DNA of 64,000 nt. It comes from Utricularia gibba (Eukaryota; Streptophyta; Magnoliopsida; Lamiales; Lentibulariaceae). This document shows, piece by piece, positions 10,434 to 21,015 of this stretch. The position numbers and the translations under genes are program-made. The DNA lies in assembly GCA_002189035.1 (NCBI GenBank), contig NEEC01000009.1, positions 3,162,001 to 3,226,000 on the forward strand, written 5' to 3'. Under the pieces are notes generated by a model. It searched no databases. It was not told the origin of the DNA and saw only the letters and a program-made list of their open reading frames with translations. Positions within the stretch are counted from its first letter, which is position 1. Each line of letters begins with the position of its first letter.

Positions 10434-12089
10434 ATGAAGAATCACATGATGTCGTCGCGGCTGCCGGAGGTTTTGCGTTTCTTGGTCCTACTCCGCCTCC
10501 TGTTTCTGCGAAATGGAATTGCGGCGGCTGGGGGTGGCGGCGGCTCGTGGGAACTGCTACTTCCCAGCATTGGCATCTCCGCCATGCACATGCAGCTCCT
10601 CCACACCGACCGAGTCGTCATCTTCGACCGCACAGACTTCGGCCTCTCCAACATTTCATTGCCAGCAGGGAAATGTGAGTCGCTCTCAACCTCCGACTGC
10701 TCCGCTCACTCCGTGGAATACGATATAGGCTCCAACTCTGTACGGCCCCTCACAATCCTCACCGACACCTGGTGCTCCTCCGGTGCTACCTTGGCTGACG
10801 GAACTCTGGTCCAGACCGGAGGGTACAACACCGGCGACCACGCTGTTAGAACTTACAATCCCAATTCCTGCACGCAAGCTTGCGATTGGTCAGAAAGTAA
10901 TCAGGCCCTTGTCCAGAAACGGTGGTACTCCACCAACCACATTCTCCCTGACGGCCGCCGGGTGATAATCGTCGGCGGGCGGCGCCAGTTCAATTACGAG
11001 TTCTATCCCAGGAACTCACCCACCGAGACATCCTACAATTTGCCGTTTCTTTCGCAGACAAATGACCCCGGATCCGAGAACAACCTCTACCCGTTTGTAT
11101 TCCTCAACGTTGACGGGAATCTGTTCATTTTGGCAAACAATCGAGCAATTCTATTCAATTACATGACAAGCACCGTCGTCAAGACGTATCCAGTAATACC
11201 TGGCGGTGAGCCGAGGAATTACCCCAGCTCTGGTTCCGCGGTTCTGCTACCGTTGAGGAACAATACTGGAGCAGAGGTTTTAGTTTGTGGCGGAGCTCCG
11301 AAAGGTGCTTACATCAGCGCTACCAAGGGAACCTTCACGGCGGCGCTCAGTTCCTGTGGGAGGATTAGAATAAACGACCCGGATCCACGATGGGCCATGG
11401 AGTCCATGCCCATGGCCAGAGTCATGGGGGATATGATTTTGCTGCCGACCGGCGAAGTTCTCATCATAAACGGATCCGGGTCAGGTACCGCCGGGTGGGA
11501 ACTCGGTCGTGACCCGGAATTGTCGCCGGTGATCTACAACCCTGATAAGGAATCCGGGGCGAGGTTCCAGATCCAGAATCCGACCACGATTCCAAGAATG
11601 TACCATTCGAGCGTGGTGCTAATCCGCGACGGCCGTGTCTTGGTCGGGGGAAGCAATCCGCACAAGCAATACAACTTCACCGGCGTTTTATTCCCAACGG
11701 AATTGAGCTTAGAAGCGTTTTCTCCGCCCTACCTGAGCCCAGATTTCTCATCCATCCGACCGAAAATCGTCGCCCCCCAGTCGCATACGGGTTTCCGACA
11801 TAACGAGGAGTTCGTGGTTACTTTTTCGGTGGAGGATCTAAGCGATGAAAACTCAGTTACGGTAACGTTGGTAGCGCCGTCGTTTACGACCCACTCGTTC
11901 GCGATGAATCAGAGGCTACTGTTCCTCGCCGCTCGAAATCTGATGGGGGCGCCTGGAGGGTCGATGTATCAGATCGCGGCAGTAGCGCCGAATTCCGGTA
12001 ACGTGGCGCCGCCGGGATATTACATGCTGTTCGTTGTGCACGGAGGAGTTCCCAGCGAAGGCGTCTGGGTTCGAATCGTGGGCGATTGA
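10434..12089 (+). CDS. GLOX: Galactose-oxidase-like / aldehyde oxidase GLOX family protein
   Basis: Secreted copper-radical oxidase of the glyoxal oxidase type; family members oxidise aldehydes or sugars and make H2O2 in the wall. Intronless. I chose the ATG at 10434 because it is followed by a basic N-region and a hydrophobic signal core (LRFLVLLRLLFL); an in-frame ATG 60 bases upstream is possible. The body has kelch-like repeats (TLTDGT-type turns, VQTGGYNTGDHAVR, VIIVGGRRQFNYEFYP) and a C-terminal DUF1929 domain. Likely copper/radical-site residues are the Cys in VLVCGGAPKGAY, Tyr-His in PRMYHSSVVLI and His in FTTHSFAMNQR. About 551 residues, normal length. Tail to tail with the first endoglucanase. 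Confidence 0.93.
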   Translation: MKNHMMSSRLPEVLRFLVLLRLLFLRNGIAAAGGGGGSWELLLPSIGISAMHMQLLHTDRVVIFDRTDFGLSNISLPAGKCESLSTSDCSAHSVEYDIGSNSVRPLTILTDTWCSSGATLADGTLVQTGGYNTGDHAVRTYNPNSCTQACDWSESNQALVQKRWYSTNHILPDGRRVIIVGGRRQFNYEFYPRNSPTETSYNLPFLSQTNDPGSENNLYPFVFLNVDGNLFILANNRAILFNYMTSTVVKTYPVIPGGEPRNYPSSGSAVLLPLRNNTGAEVLVCGGAPKGAYISATKGTFTAALSSCGRIRINDPDPRWAMESMPMARVMGDMILLPTGEVLIINGSGSGTAGWELGRDPELSPVIYNPDKESGARFQIQNPTTIPRMYHSSVVLIRDGRVLVGGSNPHKQYNFTGVLFPTELSLEAFSPPYLSPDFSSIRPKIVAPQSHTGFRHNEEFVVTFSVEDLSDENSVTVTLVAPSFTTHSFAMNQRLLFLAARNLMGAPGGSMYQIAAVAPNSGNVAPPGYYMLFVVHGGVPSEGVWVRIVGD

Positions 12090-12244
12090 ATGAGGTCTGA
12101 TTCGCCAGCTAGCTAGCAGCAACCCCCTGTTCCTCATCTTGCAGCGTCCTCACGTGTCCCCGTATCGGGAACTGCGAACTCCATTAATACGAGTTGTACT
12201 TATTTTCGCATACAGTTGATTCACTTTTATTTCTTTTACAACAC

Positions 12245-14148
12245 TCAAGAAAAAGACCGGACAACAGATGAAGTGGTCACCAACCCGGAGAGAAGCCCGA
12301 TAGCGAAAGCACTGTTATACGCCGTGGGTTCGTTTTGCATCGAGTTGTTTCTGGTGTCGATGAACGACCCATTAAAAAATGGACCTCCAGCGACGGCTCC
12401 GGTGGCGATGTTCGGATTTGCTTCTGCCGATGTCAGCCACATGAATCCATCTTTGCACCCTGTGGTGGCGTTCACAGGTATTGACGCTCCCCTGTGATGA
12501 ATGCTTTGTGGGTAATTCTCTCCATACCCAACCAGGTAGCTCATCTTCATGGAATTTTTCCCCAGTAGGTAATCGGCCTGAGCAACCAAGTGTAAGTGCA
12601 AATGGCAAGAACGGGACGACGTTTCTGCACTTGCTAACCTGAGAAATGGCAAAACGCCGAAGATCTTTGGGGGAGAAGTATTTGTAGTAACAGGAGATTT
12701 TCGTCGTTTGAGAAGTAAGCATGTAATCGCTGTAGATGACTGCTAACAAAGCCGATGCCATTGAATACTGTAGCGCGTTCCATTCGCTAACCCAAATCAG
12801 CCCATCTGCGAATCATAATCTGAATCAGTATCGTCCACAGGCTGCCATGTTTCAGAATCAACCATCTTACCCTTCGTTCGGCTGGGGGAAGCTGTTGGGG
12901 ATTCCGGTATAAGACCGCACATCACTGCCTCCGCCGTTTCTCTGTAATATTGGAGGACACTGTTGGTCATTGATGTATCGTTTGAGTCAAAGAAGGTGAA
13001 TCTGGACAGAAGAACCTGCAAAGTACAAGAATCAATGATATGCTTGCTCTGATCGGACGGAAACATTTTTTTATTTACCTGAACACCCGCTAGTTTATTG
13101 TCCCAGCTGAACCACGTTGGGCGCCCCCAGTTCGCGAACACCTCGGCGTTCTTCCCCGTCACGTACTGGAGATAAAGTTCATCTTTTGTTGCGTGAAGGA
13201 GCCAAGAAGCTGCCCACAGAAGCTCATCACCGTAGCCAGTAGAGTTATAATAAGTCTGAACATCAGGAACGCTGCTGCTGTAGCATCCCCTATAACCATC
13301 CGCGAAGGAAAACAACTGCCTGGCGTGCTTCAGAAGTGAAGCGGAGTAAAAAGCATCGGTGGTTCGAAAAACCAAAGAGGCTGATGCCAGAGCGGCCGCA
13401 GTTTCAGCAGCTACATCTGACCCTGGAGCAGAGGTGTTCACTTGTATCAGAGGCCTTGCTTCTGTCATTTTCTCCGATCTTTCCCAACACTCGTGGTCGA
13501 CTTTCGGATCTCCCACCTGCCCAGCCATAAGTAGGAAGCTTTCATTGGATTCTTGAAAGCATCAAAAGCAGGCTGTTGCTATTCTACCTGAATATACAAA
13601 ACATTATCAGAAGGATGAGCGTTCACAAGGAAGTCAGTGATCCACCGCAGTGAGTTTTGGGCAGGGTCTAATTGATCTACAGCCTTCATTTGATCCCCGT
13701 ACTCGAGAATCGACCACGACAACACTGTGGCCGTGAAAGCCAATGGAAACCCAAACTTCATATGATCCCCTGCATCATACATCCCTTGGAAAGATCCAGT
13801 TTTGCTGCACTCCCATCGTCCAAAGCAGAATCACCTCGCCAAGGTATCTGATTGTTTTCCAACTTACCAGCTGCAAATACAAGAGTTACAAGTGCGTACA
13901 GTTAACATAGATAGGACCCAGGACGGCTTACATTTCTGAATGTCGAGGAACTGCATCGCGACGTTGAGCGCATCGGCATACTTTTTTGTAATGTCGCCGG
14001 GAGGCCCCGGAACGTGAGCAGCTGGTGGATTTGAGTGGTGTATCTTTTGCTTCACGAAGGAGAAAATTGCGAGTCCGGTCCCAACCAAAAGAGCTAACGC
14101 CAAAAACCAATCAGTCCACTCTCTTTGCTTCTTCTGCTTCCCCTCCAT
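12245..14148 (-). CDS. Membrane-anchored GH9 endo-beta-1,4-glucanase, copy A (one frameshift)
   Basis: Class of plant GH9 cellulases with a short cytoplasmic tail and one transmembrane helix, acting on wall glucans. Exons 14148-13932, 13870-13588, 13516-13079, 13015-12871, 12805-12639 and 12577-12245; about 527 residues once one base is restored. Anchor: WTDWFLALALLVGTGLAIFS. Catalytic blocks are present: YDAGDHMKFGFP (acid/base region), YNSTGYGDELLWAASW, IHHRGASIP and NNSMQNEPTAYNSA. The frame breaks at 13783-13787, where the coding strand reads AAGGGATG but copy C reads AAGGGGATG. Exon 2 and part of exon 6 match copy C far better than copy B, although the rest of the gene is B-like, indicating gene conversion. 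First of three tandem copies. Confidence 0.92.
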
Positions 14149-14792
14149 TCTTCACGAAGGCCAAGCTCACTGAAACACCTGAGAAAGAAGTGGATGCCAT
14201 AAGAATTGGAAATCTTTCATAGAAGACTAGACTTCCATCAACTAAAAGGCTTACTCCTTGTTAAGGCAATTCTATCTGTTTATCAAATACAGCCTGGGAT
14301 CATCCACAATTTTACTTAGCCCTTGGAGAACACTCCACGACAAGAATCAGCATTTCATTTTCAAATGCGATGAGGGATTAACTAGCAACGTTTTATATTT
14401 CATAGGTCAACTCCGTTAAGGTAATATTCAACAAACCACATCGCTTTCATCTACAAAAAGTCTTTCGCCCAGCATTCGCAATCCTACAGATTTTGTGTGA
14501 TCCAGATTCTCAGACTACGCAACTTGTGCATTCCTGCTAGCGTTTTCCTCTTTTAGTCATTGGCAAATTCTTGCTACCATTCATGCTGACTCTCAAGCCT
14601 TGATCAATCATGTTCATAGGTAATAGCTCCAGAGCAAGGTCAGAAGTACAGAAACTTCAAGAGTCCCTTCACAGCTAGCCCACTTGCAACAGAATGAAGG
14701 TTTTAGGTTTTAGGAAATAAATACAGAGCATCACACAGAAATAACAACTTGCAGACTTGCAACCCATTTAACACAAGACATAAACTTACAAT

Positions 14793-14960
14793 TGTTGAGG
14801 ATCTATGGGTCAGTCGAGTGCACACGTGAAGCCCAATTACACAATAAATGTGAATCACAATAGAAAATATTAGGTCCAACCAATTATTAATGATTTACAA
14901 TTTCTTATATAATTGATTATTCCACTTTCATTTTCCGATATGAGATTATGTATTCTAATA
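14793..14960 (-). repeat. 3' LTR of the TRIM element
   Basis: It aligns along its length with 15174-15348. Its outer end is canonical (CAACA on the minus strand), but its inner end begins TA rather than TG, a single change from the other repeat. Confidence 0.9.
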
Positions 14961-15173
14961 CCCGCCCTCAAGTTGAACTGGTGAACTGGTCTGTGATCCG
15001 GTGATGACTTGCTTTTTTTTTTTGTGATTGTAAGTAGTGGTTGTTTCATAGATCGATCTAATTTTTTGTCGCTAAGTCCAATCCATCTCCTTTTTTTTTA
15101 ACCGGACCTGAGACCCATACGAAACCCATTTTGGCCATCCAAGCCGTTCCGCAAGGCAAACGCTCTGATACCA

Positions 15174-15348
15174 TGTTGAAATTCAGGATCCAATGGGTCA
15201 GGCGAACGCACACGTGAAGTCCAAGTACACAAGAAACGTGAATCACAATAGAAAATATTATATCCAATCAATTATTAATGATCTATAATTTCTTATATAC
15301 TTGATTATTATACTTTCATTTTTCGATATGGGATTGTGTATTCTAACA
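15174..15348 (-). repeat. 5' LTR of the TRIM element
   Basis: On the minus strand it runs from TGTTAGAATACAC to TTTCAACA with canonical TG...CA ends and directly abuts the tRNA-Met primer-binding site. Confidence 0.9.
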
Positions 15349-15466
15349 ACAATGACGACCAACAATGAAGATGTCTCTTATCTGAACAACAATGTTGGGA
15401 GTCTCTTCTTGAGAAAAGTTTTCTTACTCTCTTTCTTTGAGAAAAGTATACATACGTAATGGAAAA

Positions 15467-16101
15467 ATATATTTATTTCTTTTGTAAATAAATACAAATA
15501 TAAATAATATAATATTTTATATTTATATTCATTATTAGATAGCATCAATAAAACAGATAGTATAAAAATATTTTATTAATTAATAAAAATCATAAGCACG
15601 TATTCTTAAAAACTATCTACATACAAGAATCATTTTTAAAAGAACGAATTATTTTCAAAACATGTCAGTGTATTTTAAAAAATATATTTTTAAAATTTTA
15701 ACAATAATTTTTTTAAATAAATCTCCCTCTATATATAGTATATACTACATATTTATATTTATTTATAAATTTTTACCATAAATAATTTTAAAATTAACTA
15801 CGTTAGATCACACCCAACGATACCTTGTAACACTCCGTAAATATATCTTAGCTAGCATAATATCTTATAGCATCAAAATCATAGTTAACAAATACGTGAC
15901 AACTTTTTCGTACATACTATTATAAATCTCATAAATATCCGGGGTCATAAAAAATTAAAAATACGAATATTTAATATTAAAATATATAAGTAATACAGCG
16001 TGTTTTTTACCCATTGTTTATAAATATTATTCAATAATGAATATAAATATAAAATATTATGTTATTTATATTTGTATTTATTTTAAAGAGAAGTAAATAT
16101 A
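15467..16101. mobile_element. AT-rich foldback (long inverted repeat) element
   Basis: Arms at 15467-15539 and 16031-16101 are inverted copies. The best block (about 50 bases containing AATAAATACAAATATAAATA) has only one or two mismatches. The 490 bases between them are AT-rich without coding signal. The paralogous spacer between copies B and C lacks it, so it arrived or formed after the duplication. I could not identify target duplications, so the family is unknown; a MITE is likely. Confidence 0.65.
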
Positions 16102-16297
16102 ATTATATATATTTATTAATATAAGATAGTTATTATTCAAAAAAATATTAAAAGTGGTGATTTTTTAAATTTTAATATGGCTATTATACGTCATTATCAC
16201 CGTCACACGATATGCCCGTATGGGGAACTGCCAACTCCATTAATACAAGTTTTTATTTTCCCATACAGTGAAGTCAGTTTTATTTCTTTTACAACAG

Positions 16298-18210
16298 TCA
16301 AGAAAAAGACTGGACGACAGATGAAGTGGTGACCAAGCCGGAGAGAAGCCCAATGGCGAAAGCACTGTTATATGTCGTTGGTTCATTTTGCATGTAGTTG
16401 ATTCTGGAGTCCACAAAAGACCCGTTCAGAAATGGACCCCCAACGACGGCTCCGGTGGCCACATTCGGATTCGGATTCGGCGACCTCAGCCACATATCCT
16501 CCCCGTCTTTGCACCCTGTGGTGGCGTTCACAGGTACCGACGCTCCCCTGTGATGAACGTTTTGTGGGTATTTCTCTCCATACCCAACCAGGTAGCTCAT
16601 CTTCATGGAGTTTTTCCCCAGTAGGTAATCGGCCTGAGCAATCAAGGTGTGAGTGCAAACTGCAAGAACGGGACGACGTTTCTGCACTGTCTAACCTGAG
16701 AAATGGCGAAACGTCGAAGATCTTTGGGGGAGAAGTATTTGTAGTAACAGGAGATCTTTGTCGTTTGAGAGGTAAGCATGTAATCACTGTAGATGACTGC
16801 CAACAGAGCCGATGCCATTGAATACTGCAGTGCGTTCCATTGGCTAACCCAAATCAACCCATCTGCAAATCATCACCTGAATCAGTATCCTCCATTCAGA
16901 ATGGGCATTTCGGAGTCAACCATCTTACCCTTCGTTCGGCTGGGGGAAGCTATTGGGGATTCCGGTATAAGACCGCACATCACTGCCTCCGCCGTTTCTC
17001 TGTAATACTGGAGGACACTGTTGGTCACTAAGGTGTCGTTTGAGTCAAAGAAGGTGAGTCTGGACAGAAGAACCTGCAAAGTACAAGAATCAGCCATATG
17101 CTTGCTCAGATCGGACGGAAACATTTTTTCTTTACCTGAACACCCGCTAGTTTATTGTCCCAGCTGAACCACGTTGGATGCCCCCAGTTCGCGAATTCCT
17201 CGGCGTTCCTCCCCGTCACGTATTGGAGATAAAATTCATCTTTTGTTGCATGAAAGAGCCAGGAAGCTGCCCACAGAAGCTCATCACCGTAGCCAGTAGA
17301 GTTGTAGTAATTCTGGACGTCAGGAATGCTGCTGCTGTAGCATGCCCTATAACCATCCGCGAAGGAAAACAACTGCCTGGCGTGCTTCAGAAGTGAAGCG
17401 GAGTAAACATCATCAGTGGATCGAAAAACCAAAGAGGCTGATGCCAGAGCGGCGGCAGTCTCAGCAGCTACATCTGACCCTGGAGCAGAGGTATTCACTT
17501 GCGCGAGAGGCCTTGCTCCTGTCATTTTCTCGGGTCTGACCCAACAACTGTGATCAGTTTTCGGATCTCCCACCTGCTCAGCGATAAGAACGAAGAAGCT
17601 CTGTGATTGCATTCTTGAAAGCATCAAAAGCAGGCTATTGCGATACTACCTGAACATACAACAGATTATCAGAAGGATGAGTGTTCACAAGGTAGTCAGT
17701 GATCCAACGCAGTGACTTCTGGGCAGCCTCTAATTGATCTACAACCTTCATTTGATCCCCATACTCGAGAATCCCCCACGACAACACTGTCGCCGTGAAG
17801 GCCATTGGAAACCCAAACTTTACATGATCCCCTGCGTCGTACATTCCCTTGGAAAGATCCAAGTTTGCTTGACTCCCATCGTTCAAAGCAGAATCGCCTC
17901 GCCAAGGTATTGGATTTTTTTCCAACTTCCCAGCTGCAATACAAGAGTTACAAGTGCGTACAATTAACACAGAGACGAACCAGGACGGCTTACATTTCTG
18001 ACTGTCGAGGAACTGTATCGCGACGTTGAGCGCATCGGCATACTTTTTTGTAATGGCACCGGGAGGTCCGGGAACGTGAGCAGCTGCTGGATGTGAGTTG
18101 TGTACCTTTTGCTTCACGAAGGAGAAAATTGCGAATCCAGTCCCAGCCAAAAGAACTAATGCCAAAAACCAATCAGTCCACTTTCCTTGCGCCTTCTCCT
18201 TCCCCTCCAT
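16298..18210 (-). CDS. Membrane-anchored GH9 endo-beta-1,4-glucanase, copy B (intact)
   Basis: Paralogue of copies A and C, and the only one of the three without a frame break. Exons 18210-17994, 17933-17650, 17573-17136, 17073-16929, 16862-16696 and 16633-16298; about 529 residues. Anchor helix DWFLALVLLAGTGFAIFSFV follows a basic tail MEGKEKAQGKW. GH9 blocks are YDAGDHVKFGFPMAF, YNSTGYGDELLWAASWLF, VHHRGASVP and INYMQNEPTTYNSA. The block usually read as WVSEWN is WVSQWN here, as in copy C. One extra codon lies in exon 6 (GCKDGEDMW). Intron 1 is only 60 bases, a multiple of three with no stop, so retention would add 20 residues after the anchor/stem. Most of the gene is closest to copy A. 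Confidence 0.95.
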
Positions 18211-18987
18211 TCTTCACGAAAGCCCAGCTCACTGAAACAGCTGAGAAAGAAGTGGATGCCATAAGAATTTAAAAAACAAGATCTTTTGCAGAAGATCAAA
18301 CTTCCATCAACTCAAAGGCTTACTCCTTGTTAAGCCGATGCTACCTGTTTCTCAAATGCAACGTGGGATCGTCCACAAATTTACTTATCTGTCACAAGTC
18401 AAGTTCTTAAAGTAGAGCTCTTAGAGGAAACTCCACGGCAAGAATTAGCAATTCATTTCCAAATGCAATGAGGAATCTCTAGCAACTTTTCTATTTCATA
18501 GGTCAACTCCCTTAGGGTAATATTTAACAAACCACATCGCTTTCAACTACAAAAAGTCTTTGCCAAGATTCTCCTAATTACCCATCCTACAGGTTTTGTG
18601 TGATCCAGATTCTTGGAACAATACGCAACTAGTGCATTCTTGCTACCGTACCGTCCATGGTGTCTGGAAAGGATTGATCAATCATGTTCGTAGGAAATAG
18701 CTCTAGAGCAACGAGGTCAGAAATACAGAATCTTGGAGAATCGCTTTCACAGCTAGCCCACTTGCAACACAATGACGGTTTAGGTTCTGGGAAGTAAATA
18801 CAGAGCAGTAAAGAAGGAATAACTTGGAGAGTTACAAGACATTTAACACAAGACATGAACTTAAAAGGACGACCAACAATGAGGTTGTCTCCTATCTGAA
18901 CAACAATGTGGGGAGATTCTACTTCACAAAAAAGAAAAGCACAATAGATAGAGAAGATAGTTTTCTTACTCTCTTTCTTTGAGAAGG
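18211..18987. other. Spacer between GH9 copies B and C (ancestral form)
   Basis: This 777-base region contains the 5' flank of copy B and the 3' flank of copy C. It is a paralogue of the A-B spacer without the TRIM or the foldback insertion, so it shows the arrangement before those insertions. No separate gene seen. Confidence 0.7.
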
Positions 18988-21015
18988 TTAAGAAAAAGAG
19001 TGGACCACAGAGGAAGTGGTAACTAAACTGGAAAGAAGGCCAACAGTGAGAGCACTGTTGTATGTCGTTGGTTCGTTTTGCATTGAGTTGTTTCTGGTGT
19101 CGATGAACGACCCATTGAAAAATGGACCTCCAACGACGGCTCCTGTGGCGATGTTCGGATTTTCTTCCGTCGATGTCAGCCACATGAATCCATCTTTGCA
19201 CCCTGTGGTGGCGCTCGCAGGTATTGAAGCTCCCCTGTGATGAATACTTCGTGGGTAGTTATCTCCATATCCAACCAGATAGCTCATTTTCATAGGATTT
19301 TTCCCCAGTAAGTAATCAGCCTGACCAAACAAAGTATAAGTGCCACTTGGAAGTTAACATTCATGACAGTATGGAAGCAAGTATTTCGAGTTTGTCTGAC
19401 CTGAGAGATGGCGAATTTTCGGAGATCTTTTGGGGTGAACTTTCTACCATCACAGGATATCCTTGCCGTTTGAGAAGTAAGCATGTAATCACTGTAGATG
19501 GCAGCTAACAAAGCTGATGCTATTGGATGTTGTAGAGAGTTCCATTGGCTTACCCAAGTTAATCCATCTGCAAGTGACTCTAATTATCATCTACAAACTT
19601 TCATATGTTTCCAAATGACCATTTTGGAATCAATCATCTTACCCTTTGTTCGGCTTCTGGTAGCTGTTGGGGATTCAGGTAAAAGACCACACATCACTGC
19701 CTCTGCTGATCCTCTATACTTTTGAAGGATAGTGTTTGTGCTTGAAATGTCTTTTGAGCCGAAGAAACTAACTCTGGACAGAAGAACCTGTGTAGTGGTA
19801 TAGGATACACATGATACACAATGCAGTAGTAGTCATATACTAGTTCTGTCTTGATAGAAAGATTTTTTTTTTTTTTTACCTGAACTCCGGCTAGTTTATT
19901 ATCCCAGCTAAACCAAGTAGGACTTCCCCAGTTAGCAAATTCTTCACCGTTCTTCCCCATCACGTACTGAAAATATGATTCATCTTTTGTTGCATGAAAG
20001 AGCCAAGAAGCTGCCCACAGAAGCTCATCACCATAGCCAGTAGAGTTGTAATAAGTTTGGACATCAGGAATGCTGTTGCTGTAGTATCCCCTATACCTTT
20101 CCGCGAACGAAAATAACTGTCTAGCATGCCTCAAAAGCAATGCTGAGTAATCAGAATCGGTCGAACGAAAGACTAAAGAAGCTGATGCTAGAGCAGCAGC
20201 TGTTTCAGCAGCTACATCTGAGCCTGGGGCAGAGGTATTCACTTGTATGAGAGGCCTTGCCTCTGTCATTTTTTCAGGTCTTTCCCAGCAACTGTGATCA
20301 GTTTTCGGATCTCCCACCTGGTGAGCAATACCCACAAACCTCCATCATTTGCAAAACAGAGAAACTGGTTTAAAACATCAAAGGAGGTTGTTGCTATTCT
20401 ACCTGAATATACAAAACATTATCAGAAGGATGAGCGTTCACAAGGAAGTCAGTGATCCACCGCAGTGAGTTTTGGGCAGGGTCTAATTGATCTACAGCCT
20501 TCATTTGATCCCCGTACTCGAGAATCGACCACGACAACACTGTGGCCGTGAAAGCCAATGGAAACCCAAACTTCATATGATCCCCTGCATCATACATCCC
20601 CTTGGAAAGATCCAGTTTTGCTGGACTCCCGTCGTCCAAAGCAGAATCCCCTCGCCAAGGTATCTGATTGTTTTCCAACTTCCCAGCTGCAATACAAGAG
20701 TGGAACAACAGATAAGGAATCACCATTCCCCAGCGCACAACCCGAATACTGACGGCATTGCCCAACCCGACAAATACTTCCTGAGAACCAAACATGACTT
20801 ACATTTTTGGATCTCGAGAAACTGCATGGCGGTCTTCAGCGCATCCGAGTACTTCTGGGTAATTGCGCCGGGGGTCCGGGGACAGGTGCAGGTTTTGGCT
20901 CGGAGTTGTGCATCTTCTGCTTCATAACGAAGAAGATTGCTAGTCCGATTACAGCCAAAACAACTAACACCAAAAACCAGCCACACCATCCCCCTCCCTT
21001 ATTCTTCTCCTCCAT
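18988..21015 (-). CDS. Membrane-anchored GH9 endo-beta-1,4-glucanase, copy C (one frameshift)
   Basis: Most diverged member of the array. Exons 21015-20803, 20686-20403, 20317-19880, 19787-19643, 19567-19401 and 19320-18988. The tail and anchor differ from A and B: MEEKNKGGGWCGWFLVLVVL. It keeps GDSALDDGSPAKLDLSKG, YDAGDHMKFGFP, YNSTGYGDELLWAASW, SIHHRGASIPASATTGC and NNSMQNEPTTYNSA. One frame break at 20866-20875: coding CCCCCGGCGCAATT lacks a base relative to copy B's CCTCCCGGTGCCATT, shifting PGPPG|AITQKYSDALKTAM. All later splice phases are correct only if that base is restored. Probably functional with an assembly error, but a real null is possible. Confidence 0.9.

Larger units (their letters stand above)
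14793..15348 (-). mobile_element. Complete TRIM (terminal-repeat retrotransposon in miniature), 556 bp
   Basis: Two direct repeats, 14793-14960 (168 bp) and 15174-15348 (175 bp), flank a 213-base core without coding capacity. Read on the minus strand, the 5' repeat starts TGTTAGAATAC and ends CAACA and is followed at once by TGGTATCAGAGCG (15173-15161), the usual primer-binding site for initiator tRNA-Met. A purine-rich tract CTTGAGGGCGGG (14972-14961) precedes the 3' repeat. Five-base target duplications ACAAT lie at 14788-14792 and 15349-15353. The paralogous spacer at 18860-18880 lacks the element, giving an empty-site comparison. It needs proteins from an autonomous Copia-like element. 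The repeats differ by several substitutions and indels, so it is not very young. Confidence 0.93.
14149..16297. other. Spacer between GH9 copies A and B, expanded by two insertions
   Basis: Sequence from 14149 to about 14790 is the 5' flank of copy A and is paralogous to 18211-18860 (shared words such as GGCTTACTCCTTGTTAAG). It is split by the TRIM element, resumes at 15354 (GACGACCAACAATGA, also at 18870), and is then interrupted by AT-rich sequence holding a foldback element. From about 16208 it matches the 3' flank of copy A near 12160. Tandem duplication followed by insertion explains this order. Confidence 0.7.
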
